64,000 nucleotides of DNA from Rhizophagus irregularis (lineage: Eukaryota > Glomeromycota > Glomeromycetes > Glomerales > Glomeraceae): positions 4,926,501-4,990,500 of the forward strand of contig NC_089442.1 of NCBI RefSeq assembly GCF_026210795.1, given 5' to 3'. This document shows, piece by piece, positions 22,575 to 34,175 of this stretch. The position numbers and the translations under genes are program-made. Each line of letters opens with the position of its first letter. Position 1 is the stretch's first letter. Below the pieces are notes generated by a model. It did no database searches. It was not told where the DNA came from and was given only the letters and a program-made list of their open reading frames with translations.

Positions 22575-23236
22575 CTCGCCAAAATCCATCCCACTGACAT
22601 TTATTTCACCAAATCGTCCATATTAACATTTATGAAAATATTCATTGCGCAATGAAATAAAAAAATAAAATTTTAAGGGTCTTTTTTTTCCAGGATATTA
22701 TCGCTTTAACTTTCAAGTAACTGATATTAATTTCTAAGCAATAAATAAATAACTTTAGAATCCCAAAACATTTATTCACAAAAAAATAAGTAAAAAAAGT
22801 TTAATGTATTATAAACAACGAGATAAATTTAATAAAAATCATCTAATTTAAAAAATTTTTCTAGAAAAGATTCTTTATAATTATACTATTTTAGTATAAA
22901 ACAATTAAAATAACCAAATGGAATAAATAATTTTTTGGTGGAATGTTCATTCAGCAAAATATACATTTGGCAAAATGTCCATTTGGTCAGTGAGATGGAA
23001 TTCAGCGAAATGGGGTTTTAGTGAAATAGTATTTCAGTGAAACATCCCATTGGCGAAGTACCCTTCAGCGAAACATCCCTTTGGTGAAATGGCTTCGGTG
23101 AGATAAGTTTCGGCAAAATGGATATCGGTGAAAAGGGGAAATCCTGACCCCCATAATAGCAAATCCCGATTGAATCAAAATCCTGACAGACTGTCGATTT
23201 TATGGTTGGCAGGATTTTGTGGTAAACCCGACATTT
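22575..23236. mobile_element. GGTGAAATG-repeat short element plus a 100-bp MULE-end-like piece
   Basis: From about 22575 (CGCCAAAATCCATCCCACTG) to about 23133, opposed CCAAAT/GGCGAAATG-type motifs face each other with repeated TTCAGCGAAA, TTCGGTGAGA and GGCAAAATG at the right end, as in a short inverted-repeat element. It is followed by a stretch of about 100 bp (23134-23236) starting GGGGAAATCCTGACC and ending AGGATTTTGTGGTAAACCC. The latter pair matches the ends of the MULE at 34176-36551, so this could be a solo miniature relative. Flanking duplications were not identified. Confidence 0.45.
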
Positions 23237-23712
23237 AACTGAAGTGAACTATTTTGACTAGTATAAGTGCAAAACAGGGATTGTGTATATATATATATAC
23301 AGTAAATAATATAGAATAAATTTATTTTTTTAAAGTAGACTAGTCAATAGAAGTTTATGCAAATGATCAAAACCATATAAAAAATTTTGTCCGTTATTTC
23401 TGTAAAAACCCGTAAAAATGCCATTCACGGAAAATGAAATTATTCAATAAATTCCATGATATAAAGTTACTAATTCCAGAAATATGAGCCTTTTACAGAA
23501 AAAAGATGGAATATATAAAACACGAATTGACTTTTTTATAGGGAAAAATGAGATGTAGGTTAAATTTGAAAAAAACAATTCTCAAAACAATTAATACTTG
23601 TCATTTTTTATAACAGTATCCCACATGGATTTATGGTAATTATGTAAAATCTATGTTGGTTTTATCTGTTATGGAGTTTTTTTTTAGAATAAAATGGTAT
23701 ATAACTATACTT

Positions 23713-23948
23713 ATGAGCAATGTTGTCATGGAACCGGACAGTCTGGTCCATGTCCGCTATAATTTCATGTCCGGGACATTTTGTCCGCATTATTGCCAGC
23801 ATTTTTCTTGTTTATTCCAGTCAAAAGATTTTTAAGGTTGGTTAACAGCTTGTCTGTGTCCGCAGAATTCGCGGACTATGGACGCGGACATATTATTTGG
23901 GACAAAAAAAATCGCCGGACATACAATGTCCCATGTACAACACTGCTA
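23713..23948. mobile_element. Short GTCCGG-rich inverted-repeat element (MITE-like)
   Basis: The left end AGCAATGTTGTCATGGAACC and the complement of the right end AGCAGTGTTGTACATGGGAC are similar. The interior carries GTCCGGGACA, CGCGGACATA and GTCCCATGTA motifs in opposed orientation. A target duplication was not clear. Confidence 0.5.
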
Positions 23949-24577
23949 TTTTTATTTTGTATCCTAATTACAAAAATTCACAAAATTATTGGCAGATGTA
24001 GGTAATTGGTTATGAGATTTACGTAAGTGTATTATCAGGTAAGGTAGCTTTATGAAATCTGAAATTAACTAAAGATTTATTGGTGGTAACGATTTCATGA
24101 ACCTTTTCACAAAAATGTATTTAATTTTATTTGTAAAATTATTTACTAAAAATAACAACATTAAATGCATAAAATTTGCTAAAAAATTTACGTAAGATTT
24201 TTAACAAAGTCTTGGCAATTTTTACGCACATCAATGCAAGTAATCGATAACATTTAACTTTATTTTGAAGATCAGCAATTGAAATAGTGCAAGAAAATGA
24301 ATATCCAGACCAAAATTATCTATTTTCATTTTCGTAAACAGATTATTTTATATTATTGTATTATTTTTCTGTATTATAATTAGGAAAATTCAGATATAAA
24401 ATTAGAACAAGTTGTGCGAACATAAAGTTCCTTATAAATCATAAAATGCTCAGAGATCTTAATTCGTCAAAATGCATACACTAATTAACTAAATATAGAA
24501 AACATACGGATGCAATTAATATCAACAAAAAAAAGATCTTGTCCAAAAATATTCTAATTCCTTTTGACGGTAAATTC
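23949..24577. other. Upstream region of the secreted-protein gene
   Basis: AT-rich with no coding content seen. It lies between the inverted-repeat element and the TATA-like site of the next gene. Confidence 0.5.
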
Positions 24578-24579
24578 TC

Positions 24580-24587
24580 TATATATA
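24580..24587 (+). promoter_or_regulatory. TATA-like box of the secreted-protein gene
   Basis: TATATATA about 100 bp before the ATG at 24689, set in less repetitive sequence (CTCTATATATACTTCCTCG). Position fits a fungal TATA box, but such motifs are common in this AT-rich DNA. Confidence 0.35.
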
Positions 24588-24688
24588 CTTCCTCGAAAAT
24601 TCGAAAAAAAAAGAATTAAAGCTAATCTTATTAAAATTTATTTTAATAAAGTTAATTCAATTCTGCTTTAATCAATTCATTAATACAA

Positions 24689-25207
24689 ATGGCTAAATTA
24701 TCCACACTTATTATTATTCTTGCGATCGTTGCATCTGCCCATGCCGCCGCTATATGGTTAAGTCGCGCAACACCTAAAACCGTAACGGTGGAAAGTAATG
24801 ATGTATTCTGCTCGTTCCTTCCAAAAACGCCTGGGGAAGAAATCGGGGATAGTGAAGACGATGCTATACCATTTTGCACTCAGGCTAACCCTACCAATGC
24901 ACCTGGAGCCAAAAAATTTCCCACCGGTTTCATTAAGTCTGCTCACTTTACTAAAGGAACAGGTTTTGTTCAAATAACCGGTACCATTGACAGAACTAAG
25001 TACAAATTGAAAAAAAGTGATGGAGGCGGTCAATATGATACTAAAGCACCTTCTGGTGCAGTATGCAAAGGATTTAAAAATTTCGTGAACTTGGTTGAAC
25101 CTGATATTAACAGATTCTGCATTCGCTGCTGCACTGACACCAAAAAGTGCAATACCGGAAAGAGTACTGAAGGTTGCGCTGTTGTCGTCCCTGGTAATTA
25201 CAGTTAA
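24689..25207 (+). CDS. Small secreted cysteine-rich protein (candidate effector)
   Basis: Intronless 172-residue ORF. Residues 1-19 (MAKLSTLIIILAIVASAHA) form a clear signal peptide with an AxA cleavage site. The mature part has eight cysteines, including a CIRCC cluster, with conserved-looking blocks TKGTGFVQITGTIDRTKYKL, DGGGQYD, FVNLVEPDINRFCIRCC and a final GCAVVVPGNYS. I recall closely similar secreted proteins in Rhizophagus and other fungi with a GYVQVTG...DGGGQYD...NLIEP...CIRCC pattern, but their function is not known to me. The start is the first ATG that gives the signal peptide. Codon choice is richer in G and C than the surroundings, as expected for a conserved expressed gene. 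It is one of the few intact genes here and sits between repeats and cdc20, transcribed toward the 3' end of cdc20. Confidence 0.9.
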   Translation: MAKLSTLIIILAIVASAHAAAIWLSRATPKTVTVESNDVFCSFLPKTPGEEIGDSEDDAIPFCTQANPTNAPGAKKFPTGFIKSAHFTKGTGFVQITGTIDRTKYKLKKSDGGGQYDTKAPSGAVCKGFKNFVNLVEPDINRFCIRCCTDTKKCNTGKSTEGCAVVVPGNYS

Positions 25208-26191
25208 AATCAGATATTTTTAATATAATAGTTATTATTACACTTAGTTTAATTATACCATTAGTTAACAATTTATACCTTTACATTAATTAATTTTATA
25301 AATTAAAATTATGTGTTTAAGAAAAAAAAAATTAATAATTTTTTTTAGATTTTTAAACTTTGCAAAAATAATGTCAAATGCACTAGTTACATGAATTATC
25401 ATTAGACTTTATTATTAGACCTTAATAAAAAATTTTTTTACTAATAAAAAAAATAATATTTCGATATTTAATATTTTGCATTTGCATTGTTATATATTGT
25501 ATGTTTTCTATGTACTTTTTTATTTTTCTGATATTCACTCACATATGCATACATCGGTAAACTTTTATAGTATTATATCAAGATCAATTACCTTATAATC
25601 ACGTGATGAAATTATGCAGCGACTAAATAAAACATGACAACTGTTCGAAAGTAAAATTACCTAATGCAAAATTAAAAACTATTGTTGTTAATGCTAATTT
25701 TAAAGGGCAAAAATGAAGCACTAGCTTGAAGTTGGAAATCACATTTGCGTATCGAAAAGTTTTTTACAAGTTTCATTATTAAATTGCTGCAAAAGAAGTT
25801 AGTACCTACTACAGCTTCGTCATTGACAATTGTCGTTATCTTGTTTAATAACACGAATAACAAATTTTGCCTTATCTTGTTAAGCTCAAGTTTATTAATT
25901 CTTTTACAAGAATGTATGAAATTAAAATTCTCATATAGACGCGTATTATAATGCAATGTCTCAACATCATTGCTAAAAGTTTGTCTTTGTATTTGTCAGT
26001 ACATAGACATTATGGAGAGCTTAATATAAATATAGAACAAGTTTATAGATGATTGATTACTTGGGATCAAAGGCTGTAATTGCGGAAATTTAGAATCAAA
26101 TCAAGCATTATCAATTGCATTATCAATGATCAGTAAATTTATAAAAAAAAATTCATTTTATTTATCATTATTAATAACTTTGTCCGTCCGC
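25208..26191. other. Convergent intergenic region
   Basis: Lies between the 3' ends of the secreted-protein gene (+) and cdc20 (-). AT-rich; frames at 25672-25956 have no recognisable content. It contains no visible transposon ends. Confidence 0.5.
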
Positions 26192-27960
26192 TTAACGAAT
26201 TGTACATCCGCCAAAGACAGATCCTGTATTTTCTTTATCACTGTTTTTAGATTTTTCATTTTTTCTTGCGTTTTGAAATACCCTCCAAAATTTCAAATTC
26301 TCATCACTTGCTGCCGTGGCAACTACTTGATTATCAGGACTGATAGTCGAGTGTAAGATACGAGATTCATGAGCTGGAATGTCGGCAGTTTTATTTAGAG
26401 TAGGATAAGACCAAATCGTCATATTATGATTCGGAAATCCATGAGTTGATAAAAGTTCTTTAAAATCTTTGGACCAAATGATCGAAGTCACTTGAGATCC
26501 TGTATCAATAGATTTTACACGAGCGCCAGAGCTCACGTTCCAGAAATGAATATGCCGATCATAAGAACCTCCTCCTGAAGCAAGAATATGACTTTGCCAA
26601 GGGCACCATGCTAAAGCCTTATTAAGTCCAAAATAGCAAGGAAATTAAATTATAATTACTTTTAAATTAGAAGTTGTAAATCATAATCTTACCTTTACAG
26701 CAGCAACATGATTGTTTTTTGTTAATCTTGGAGTGCTTGCTCTTGCGTCCCAAATATTCACCCGATTGTCGTTACCCCCGCTCGCCAATTGATCGCCGTT
26801 AGAGTTCCATTTTAATCCACAAACTTCACTAGTATGGTCAATCAACTCAGCTACTTTATGTTGAGCAACTCTGGTATCATGATGCCAAATATTTCCATCT
26901 TTACATCCAGAAGAGATGATATGTTTATTCCATGTTATTACTCCTACACGTGCTGTATGTCCCAACATAGATCTAATTTTTTGCTCTTTTAAAACATCCC
27001 AAATTTGAATATCACCATCGCTTGTTCCTACAGCTAAATAATCACCATTGTAAGACCATGATAAACTAGCGATGTAATCGCTTGGATTAGTTCGTTCAAG
27101 ACTTGTTACGCCTCCAGTATCAGCGTTCCAAATATAAACGCATTGATCCAGTCCAATTGCAACCATGTTTTTGATACTCCAATCTAATAAATTCAAATAA
27201 TAATCATCCAATAAGCCTGGCGCATCAAGAACACGTTCCGGTGATGTCAATATACGTCTTTTAAATTGAATTGTAGAAAGTTTCATTGGTTGGTTATACA
27301 ACTGACGTAGATCATCTTTTTGGCTCGACGGAGGTTGGAGATTGAATGCTAAAATACGTTTTTCGAGAGAAACACCACATGCTTCTGCTAATTTTTCCTG
27401 ATATTCAAGTTCATTACTGTTCAAATATTGTTCCTTGCCAGATTCTCTTTGGGGTATTCTTAATTGTTCCGATGGTTCTCCCATTGTTTCACGTACTGGA
27501 ATAAATCGATCGCACTAATAAATATTTTTGCTAATATCGTTAGAACTCGTATTGAAGTTATTAACATATTTAAATATCAATCCTAGAAATAAACCTGAAA
27601 TTTGTTCTTTTTTCCCTTCGATGGAGTAGCCGGACAAATCCAATCGTTTGCAATCACGTCCAATTTCAAAATCTCTTTTTTGATGATACTTTTAGGGCTT
27701 TTCTTTTTACACGATTTGAATATTTTGAACAAATCACTCTGTGAAGCAATAGGGGTTTTAGGCGACCCACCAACGGACTTTGCCGACTTTGCACGAGAAG
27801 GTGGCGATGTCAGCCTCGAATGTGTAGGAGTAGTTAGACGCGAACGTGGTGACCGTTTTCGAGGGGGTGTTGTTATTTGTTTAGGGGAAGACGGTTGAAA
27901 ATGTTGAGGGTTTGAAGTCGCCAGCTTGACAGAATATTTTATTTTATACGGTAATGGGAG
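26192..27960 (-). CDS. cdc20: Cdc20/Slp1-type activator of the anaphase-promoting complex
   Basis: WD40 adaptor that brings mitotic substrates such as securin and cyclin B to the anaphase-promoting complex. Exons on the minus strand: an N-terminal exon ending at 27595, 27514-26693 and 26617-26192; introns 27515-27594 and 26618-26692, both GT/AG. The first exon is basic and Pro/Ser-rich (TTPTHSRLTSPPSRAKS, GGSPKTP). The second opens with the C-box CDRFIPVRE, then YNQPMKL, WSIKNMVAIGLDQCVYIWNA and WD repeats including EVCGLKWNSNGDQLASGGND. The third has ALAWCPWQSHILASGGG, TSIIWSKDFKELLSTHGFPN and DENLKFWRVF, and ends CTIR, the IR tail that docks on the complex. CPWQ and the overall match favour Slp1/Cdc20 over Cdh1. 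No in-frame ATG exists in the first exon down to a stop at about 27967, so a further 5' exon is missing from the model. Visible length is about 535 residues. Confidence 0.93.
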
Positions 27961-28720
27961 AAGACGTTAAATAATGAAAGAATAAATCTTCATTAAAAAA
28001 AAATTCAGATGAGTATCGTCGTATTTTTTAAGTATAATATTTCTGCCAAGCGATTAATGTTCGCGTTAACATGCAGAATAAAGATGATGGTAAACTAGTT
28101 TATTTTGATTTGTTTATAAACTGATCTAACTACCCAAGTACACCCAAAAAATTTTCGGTAACGTGACTTGTTGAATTTTATTGGTCAGATTTATTTTGTA
28201 CTCGCAGTTCGGATGATATTTTAACACCCCTATTTACTTTATTATTTACTGTAAGTCGTGGAAAAATAATAATATTTTTTATTGGGCCCAAAATTTTCAC
28301 TCCACGTGACTTTTAATTTTTGGCCTGAATTATCAAATGTTTAATTGACCAAGATTTTGGAGTTAAATTACATTTAAATATAATTTGTATAACTTTTCAA
28401 GATTCTGATATACTTCTTCATTATACCAATCTTTGAAATCTGCCATTTTTTCATTATAAGCTTTCTTATTTGGAACTTATTGCTTAGGGATGTTAATTTG
28501 CTAAAAAAAATGAGTTGAGCAATTGAGCTTAATTATAAGTTAAGCATAGCTGTTAGACTAGATTTTCTTAAATGGCTTAAATGATTTATTAAATTCTAAT
28601 ATTGATTTATCTTCTTTATTCACCATATGTATAATGTTTTATTAGAAATGTATGATACATTATTTATTTATATGTTATACATTAATAATTAAAATAAACT
28701 TGTAAATACATATTAGTCCT
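27961..28720. other. Region upstream of cdc20, possible first exon unplaced
   Basis: Should contain the cdc20 promoter and its start-codon exon. Candidate ATGs on the minus strand at 27993 and 28072 open only 8-14 codons before a stop, and no convincing donor joins them to the N-terminal exon. Otherwise AT-rich spacer up to the hAT element. Confidence 0.4.
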
Positions 28721-28969
28721 GTTCAAAATAGGGATGTTAACAGTTTATGATTGGATGGTTCGAACCGCAGTTTGATCATAGGACCGATTTCAGTTCAGTT
28801 CAAACGTTAAACCAAACTGAAACTGAACCGATAAAAACCAGTTTAGTGAACCAGTTTTAGATCGGTTCAATTAACGGTTACGTGTATCTGCACGCATAAC
28901 TTTTTACAATAAGAATAACGGATTTTACATTCTTACATTTTTTTATATCACCTTGCATTATTACAACTA

Positions 28970-31164
28970 CAGTCGACTCTGGATATAACGAACCTGTATA
29001 TACCGAAATTTTGATATACTGAACCAAATATCACAGACCCGAATTTTTTATAATTAATTATTCTGGATATAACGAAACTATATAATAAAATGCTATATAC
29101 CGCATCCGAACCTATTTTAACCGAACGGTTATATTAATCTATATATTTGATATACTGAAATATCACGTGATAAATTAGTTACACCAATCATGCATAAGAC
29201 ACGGAAAATCTATTTTACCAAGACGCAGATAATCTTTTCTTATCAGAACATAGAAAAAATTTGTTTAAAAATTCCGATATGTCAAGAAAGAGAGTTATCC
29301 TTTCTGCTACACAAAAACGTGAACTTTGTGAGACAAAGGAAAAAAATCCTAACCTTTCTAACATTAGTCTTGCACAACAATACCGTGTTGGAAAGTCAAC
29401 AATAACTGATATTTTGAAAGAAAAAGAGCGATGGCTTTCAATTACGGAAAGTCAAGGAAGTATTAAAAAATTTCGTGGTCCAAAGTGGCCACAACTTGAA
29501 AATGCACTCAGTCTTTGGGTTGACAATGCACTTAATACGAAACAGGATATTGATGGTAATATTTTAAAGACAAAGGCGAGTTACTTTGCTAACCAGTTTT
29601 AATAGAAGATTTTCATCAATCAGACGGGTGGTTAACTGGCTTTAAAAAACGCTATGGTTTATGCCAATACAAGAAGCAAGGTGAAGCCGCAAGTGCACCT
29701 TCTGCTGAATCAATAGAACATGACCGACTTGCTTTACAACAGATTCTTGTACCTTACAAGCTTGAGGATATCTGGAATGGCGATGAAACTGGCCTTTTCT
29801 GGAAAATGAAACCTTCTAGGGTATTAGCACGTGGTCCCTTATCAGGATATAAGAAAGAAAAATCTCGAGTTACAATTTTTTGTGCGACAAATGCAACTGG
29901 GACAGAAAAAATGGCTCTTTCATTTATTCATAAATACAAAGCTCCACGCGTTATAAAAAATATTAATTATAAGAACCTCCCAGTTTATTATTTTTGAAAC
30001 AATAAAGCTTGGATGTAAGTTAGTATTTTTAATATGGTTCTTCTTAAACTTAATGAAATAATGAAAAAAAAAAATAGAAGGATCATTCTATTAATTGATA
30101 ATGCACCAGTGCATCTTATTTTAGACGAAACTCGGGAAAAATTAGATAGTGTAAAAGTGAAATTTTTACCACCAAATACCACCACTGAACTTCAACCATG
30201 TGATGCAGGCATAATTCATTCATTTAAATGTCATTATAAACGACTTTTTATTCAAAATCGGATTAATGCATATGATAATATGCAGGATGGTATTGTAGAA
30301 AAACTTGATGATTATACAATTTATGATGCTTTGCAAAATGCAGCTGAAGCATGGTCAATGGTATCATCCCAAACAATCTCAAATTGCTGGAAAAAAACAG
30401 GTATTCTTCCACCAAATAATGAAATTGAAGAAATTCCTGAAGATTATGATTCAGTAATTTCTGATAGGTATGATATAACAAAGTGTATATGTAGAAATTA
30501 TTACGAAATTTTATTAATGCACATGTTAAATTTTTAGTATACTAGATAGAGAAATTGAGGAACTCGATATGCTAATTGCTCAACTTCCAAAAAGTAATCT
30601 TAATGCATATGAGTATCTTCATATAGAAGATGAAATGCCAGAAGGAGGACTTACTGATCGTGAAATAATTAATACTATATTAAATGCAGATAATGAAGAA
30701 GAGCTTTTAATTGATGAAGATGAATCTTTACCTGTATTGGAAAAAGTTAGTTTAGCAGAAGCAGATGATGCTGCAAATAAAATAATGAGATTTTTATATG
30801 AACAAGGACCAGAATTTGGTGAAGTAAACAACGAATTAAAAGTTTTAAGAGGGCTGCATAAGCGAATTAAATTGCTAATTGTGGAAAATTTAAAACAAGC
30901 TGATATTCATAATTACTTTCACAATAATACTGAACAATAATTCCTGTATATAATATACTTTACATATAATATAATAATAAATAAAATATCGTAAATATCG
31001 TATAATAAATAAATTATTGCGAACTGTCACATGTTTATATTTTTATTGGTTAATTTTATATACCGAACAGTTCGGTATAAAAATGTGTATATTATATAAC
31101 GAACTCATCCTATACCGAACCAAATCTCCTGGAACGGAAGGTTCGTTATATCCAGAGTCGACTG
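28970..31164 (+). mobile_element. pogo/Tigger element, 2195 bp, TA target duplication
   Basis: Perfect terminal inverted repeats of 26 bp begin CAGTCGACTCTGGATATAAC at 28970, with the exact complement ending at 31164. A TA dinucleotide flanks both sides (28968-28969, 31165-31166), the Tc1/mariner/pogo signature. Subterminal copies of TATACCGAA and TTCGGTATA are present. The element carries a pogo-type transposase pseudogene. Perfect ends suggest either recent insertion or selection on the ends, yet the gene is already broken. Confidence 0.95.
29279..30940 (+). pseudogene. pogo/Tigger transposase, inactivated
   Basis: The N-terminus (29279-29602) is a Psq/CENP-B-type helix-turn-helix: ATQKRELCETKEKNPNLSNI, then AQQYRVGKSTITDILKEK. 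A one-base frameshift near 29600 continues as LIEDFHQSDGWLTGFKKRYG. The DDE/D catalytic core follows: first Asp in WNGDETGLFW, second in IILLIDNAPVH, third in LPPNTTTELQPCDAGIIHSF. Two in-frame nonsense codons between the first and second Asp (TGA at 29995, TAA at about 30013) lie where TGG and CAA fit. A GT/AG intron (30468-30537) joins SDS to ILDREIEELDMLIAQLP, and the tail ends at 30940. The protein would have been about 530 residues, the usual size for Tigger transposases. Confidence 0.9.
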
Positions 31165-31165
31165 T

Positions 31166-33072
31166 ATGTTGGGAGTTTTTGAAAATGACGATAATAATTT
31201 ATCAGATGATTCCTTAGCATCTGATGATGAAAGAATTATAAATAAGAAATTGTCAGCAGATGTTTGGGAGTTTTTTCAAAAAATTCAAGATGAGGAAAGT
31301 TGGTTAATTACAAACTATAAGTGTATTTTGTGTGCAAAACTTTATTCACCTGGTAATCCAACATCTATACTTCGACGTCATTTAACTAAAAAACATCCAT
31401 CACATTATAAAAAACCTGAAACCCACCAAACTACTTTACGTTTTAAACCTTACTTTCCATTAAAATCTAAACCTATCACAGATTCTTTGGTTGATTTTGT
31501 TGCAACTGATTTGCAACCTTTTACCATTGTTGAAAATCCTGAATTCAAATTATTAATTAATAAATTGAATCCCCACTATATTTTACCTTGCAGACAAACC
31601 TTAAAGGAAAAATTCATAGAAAATTATAAAATGAGAAAAAATGTGTTAATTAATGAAGTCTCACAAATTAACTCAAAAATCTCTCTTACTACTGATATTT
31701 GAACTTCAGAAATCTCAAAAGATTGTTATCTTGGAGTAACAATGCATTATATTAACAACAATTGGGAATTAAAAAATCTCTTACTTGATTTAATTCCTGT
31801 AAATGGTTCTTATATAGCTGGGTTAATTACTAGCAAGCTTTTACAAATTCTTGAAGAGTTTAGTATCAGTAATAATATTCTTGCATTAACTACAGACAAT
31901 GGAAGCAACATGATAGCATGTGGTAATCAACTAGCAACTGAATTAGATCAGGAGTTTAATAATATGGCTTTTACTCATTACAGATGTGCTGCACATATTA
32001 TAAATTTAGCAGTAAAAGCAGGAATGAGTCATAAGTGTAGTTTATAATACACTAATGTTGGAAATGAAATAAAAAAACTTTGTCAATTTGTTGTTAAAAT
32101 CAAGAATTCACCATTATTTTTGGATAAATTATCAGAAATTTGTACCCTTAAAAAAGTTAAATTTCTTAAACCAATTTTAGATATAGACATTCGTTGGAAT
32201 TCCACATATTTTATGATTAATAGACAAATCTTAATGCAGGGTGTTTCAGAATTACTTGCAACAACAAATGTTGAAGAACTTGGAGATTTATTTTCAACAA
32301 TATCTGAATAGCGACATATTAAGGTATTTTTTATTTTATAAATTATTATTTATTTTATTTTATAATTATATATTTATTAATTATTATTTTTTTTTTTACA
32401 GGAATTAGCAAACCTATGTATGAAGCAACCAATTTATTATCATCATCAAAAAATCCTACACAAGGTGATAGATATAAGATTGGTTTTTAATGGAATGTTT
32501 AAAAAATTGGATCATTATCAAAGAGGAAATCACCATACATAAAAGGCAATAGCATCAGCAATTTGTAATAAATTGAAAGCCTATTGGGACAAATATTTGA
32601 ATCAATCTTCCATTACTTCTTCAATATTAGATCCACGTTATAAAACCACATTATTTAGTCATAATGATATAACTGAAATTATTAGTAAATTACAAGAATT
32701 ATATTTGTCATATTTACCCTTAAATAATCAAACCATACCATCAGCACCAGCACGATCATCTCGTGATTATTTTCTTAATTTACTTAATCCAAATAATATT
32801 CGTCAAGAAGTATCCTTAAATTCTCCATGCCAGTAGATAGTAATACAGGTTCTTTAATTTGGTGAAAAACTTATGAAAAGGATTACCCAGTACTATCTCA
32901 AATAGCGAAGGATTATTTAACAATCCAAGCAATGTCAGTTCTATCAGAAAGGGCATTTTCAATTTCGGGATTAACTATTTCAAAAACTAGAAATAGGTTA
33001 GATCCTGAAACGGCAAGGGTAATTATATGCATGAAAAATTGGATATCAGAAAAAGAAAGAATGGAAAATTGA
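31166..33072 (+). pseudogene. BED-finger hAT transposase, inactivated
   Basis: Starts at the ATG whose A is the pogo target-duplication base. After an acidic leader comes a BED-type finger, YKCILCAKLYSPGNPTSILR ... HLTKKH. The RNase H-like core has LTTDI, stop, TSEISKDCYLGVTMHYI, then LALTTDNGSNMIACG, HYRCAAHIINLAVK and DIRWNSTYFM. The C-terminus has SSILDPRYKTTLF and the dimerisation block TIQAMSVLSERAFSISGLTI followed by RNRLDPETARVIICM. Nonsense codons TGA at 31700 (W expected), TAA at 32045 and TAG at 32309 (Q fits both) are in frame. Downstream an intron-like gap (about 32324-32401) and frameshifts break the 32.4-32.9 kb part. No product can be made. Confidence 0.9.
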
Positions 33073-33378
33073 ATCAATACTTGCAATATGTCTTTTTTTT
33101 TCCTTTTTTTTTACATTATGTGAAATTTTGTTGGTAATTTTTTTTCTTATAATAAAAAATTTTTTGACGATATACGATATATTTAAATTCATGATCTGCA
33201 TTACACAATTTTGTATAAAATACTATAAATATCCAGTCTAAACTTCGGTCTAAACTTCGGTCTAAACTTCGGTTCAAACTCTGGTTCTAAACCTATAACG
33301 GTTCAGTTTTGTACTCAAACCACCAGTTTTTGGACCGAAAACTGGATGGACCGAACCATTAATATCTCTAGTTCAAAA

Positions 33379-34166
33379 TCGTTCAGTTGTATTTTTCGAT
33401 TAGTTTGTATTGTACAAAATTTATCCAATAAAATTTCTTTATTTTTGATCACAAATTGAACATTTTAGTTCAAAATTTAGTTCAAATTTTATTGAAGGGT
33501 TAAACAATTTAATATATTAGTATACATATATTTTTTCAAATATCACGTATACGCAAAGAATTACAACAAGCAATAGAAGAAAAACTTATTGAAAATATAT
33601 TATTAGAATTAGATGAAAACAATACAGATTCAAATGATAAACAGAAAGAAGAATATAAAGAAATTTCAGAATTTTTTATGCTTGATTTGTTAGCTTTAAA
33701 TGAAGTTTATTATTTAAAACCACGTTTATATAATATAACTGTGTGAAAAGATAAGAAATATGAGGAAATTTTCAAGTCAGTTATGCAAACAATTAAACAT
33801 AAAATGTGACTTTCCAGCAACTGCCATGACAACATTCTTCTCCAAACTCAGTACAAGGCAAATTAAAAAACCTGTAAAGAAACCAAATAGCAACGCAAAT
33901 AACAGAATTCCTAGTCACCATCAACTCACAATTGAAACAAGCAGACATAGTTAAAATGAGATTAAAAAAGGCGCAACTAATATTCAATATATCATCTTGC
34001 ATTTTATTGATGGAACTAGACGGCACAGTTCCTAACAAAATGCTGAACAATCACGCCTACAATGTAATGAGAAAAGCACATAATTACTTATTTAAATTTT
34101 AACCATTAACAGACAATGAAGAATGAAATATACCGTTAATAGGATTAAACGTAAGAAACTTTATAT
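33379..34166. other. Spacer with unplaced coding fragments
   Basis: A frame at about 33546-33745 reads RIRKELQQAIEEKLIENILL, an acidic linker, then ISEFFMLDLLALNEVYYLKP and a stop. It looks like a fragment of a real protein, perhaps a transposon product, but I cannot place it. A second stretch (33950-34100) reads VKMRLKKAQLIFNISSCILL and NVMRKAHNYL and might be LINE-derived, continuing beyond the MULE insertion at 34176. Weak. Confidence 0.3.
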
Positions 34167-34175
34167 ATCAATAAG

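Larger units (their letters stand above)
28729..33370. mobile_element. hAT element with nested pogo element, 8-bp target duplication
   Basis: A perfect 8-bp direct repeat GTTCAAAA flanks it (28721-28728, 33371-33378), as expected for hAT. The left end is TAGGGATGTTAACAG and the complement of the right end is TAGAGATATTAATGG. Both subterminal regions carry GGTTCGAACC, CCAGTTTT and AAACTGAACCG motifs. Total 4642 bp, of which 28970-31166 is the later pogo insertion and its TA copy, so the original was about 2.45 kb. It encodes the BED-type hAT transposase at 31166-33072. Confidence 0.92.

Noticed and set aside
27602-27898. Plus-strand 98-codon frame
   Set aside because: Exact antisense shadow of the Pro/Ser-rich N-terminal exon of cdc20.
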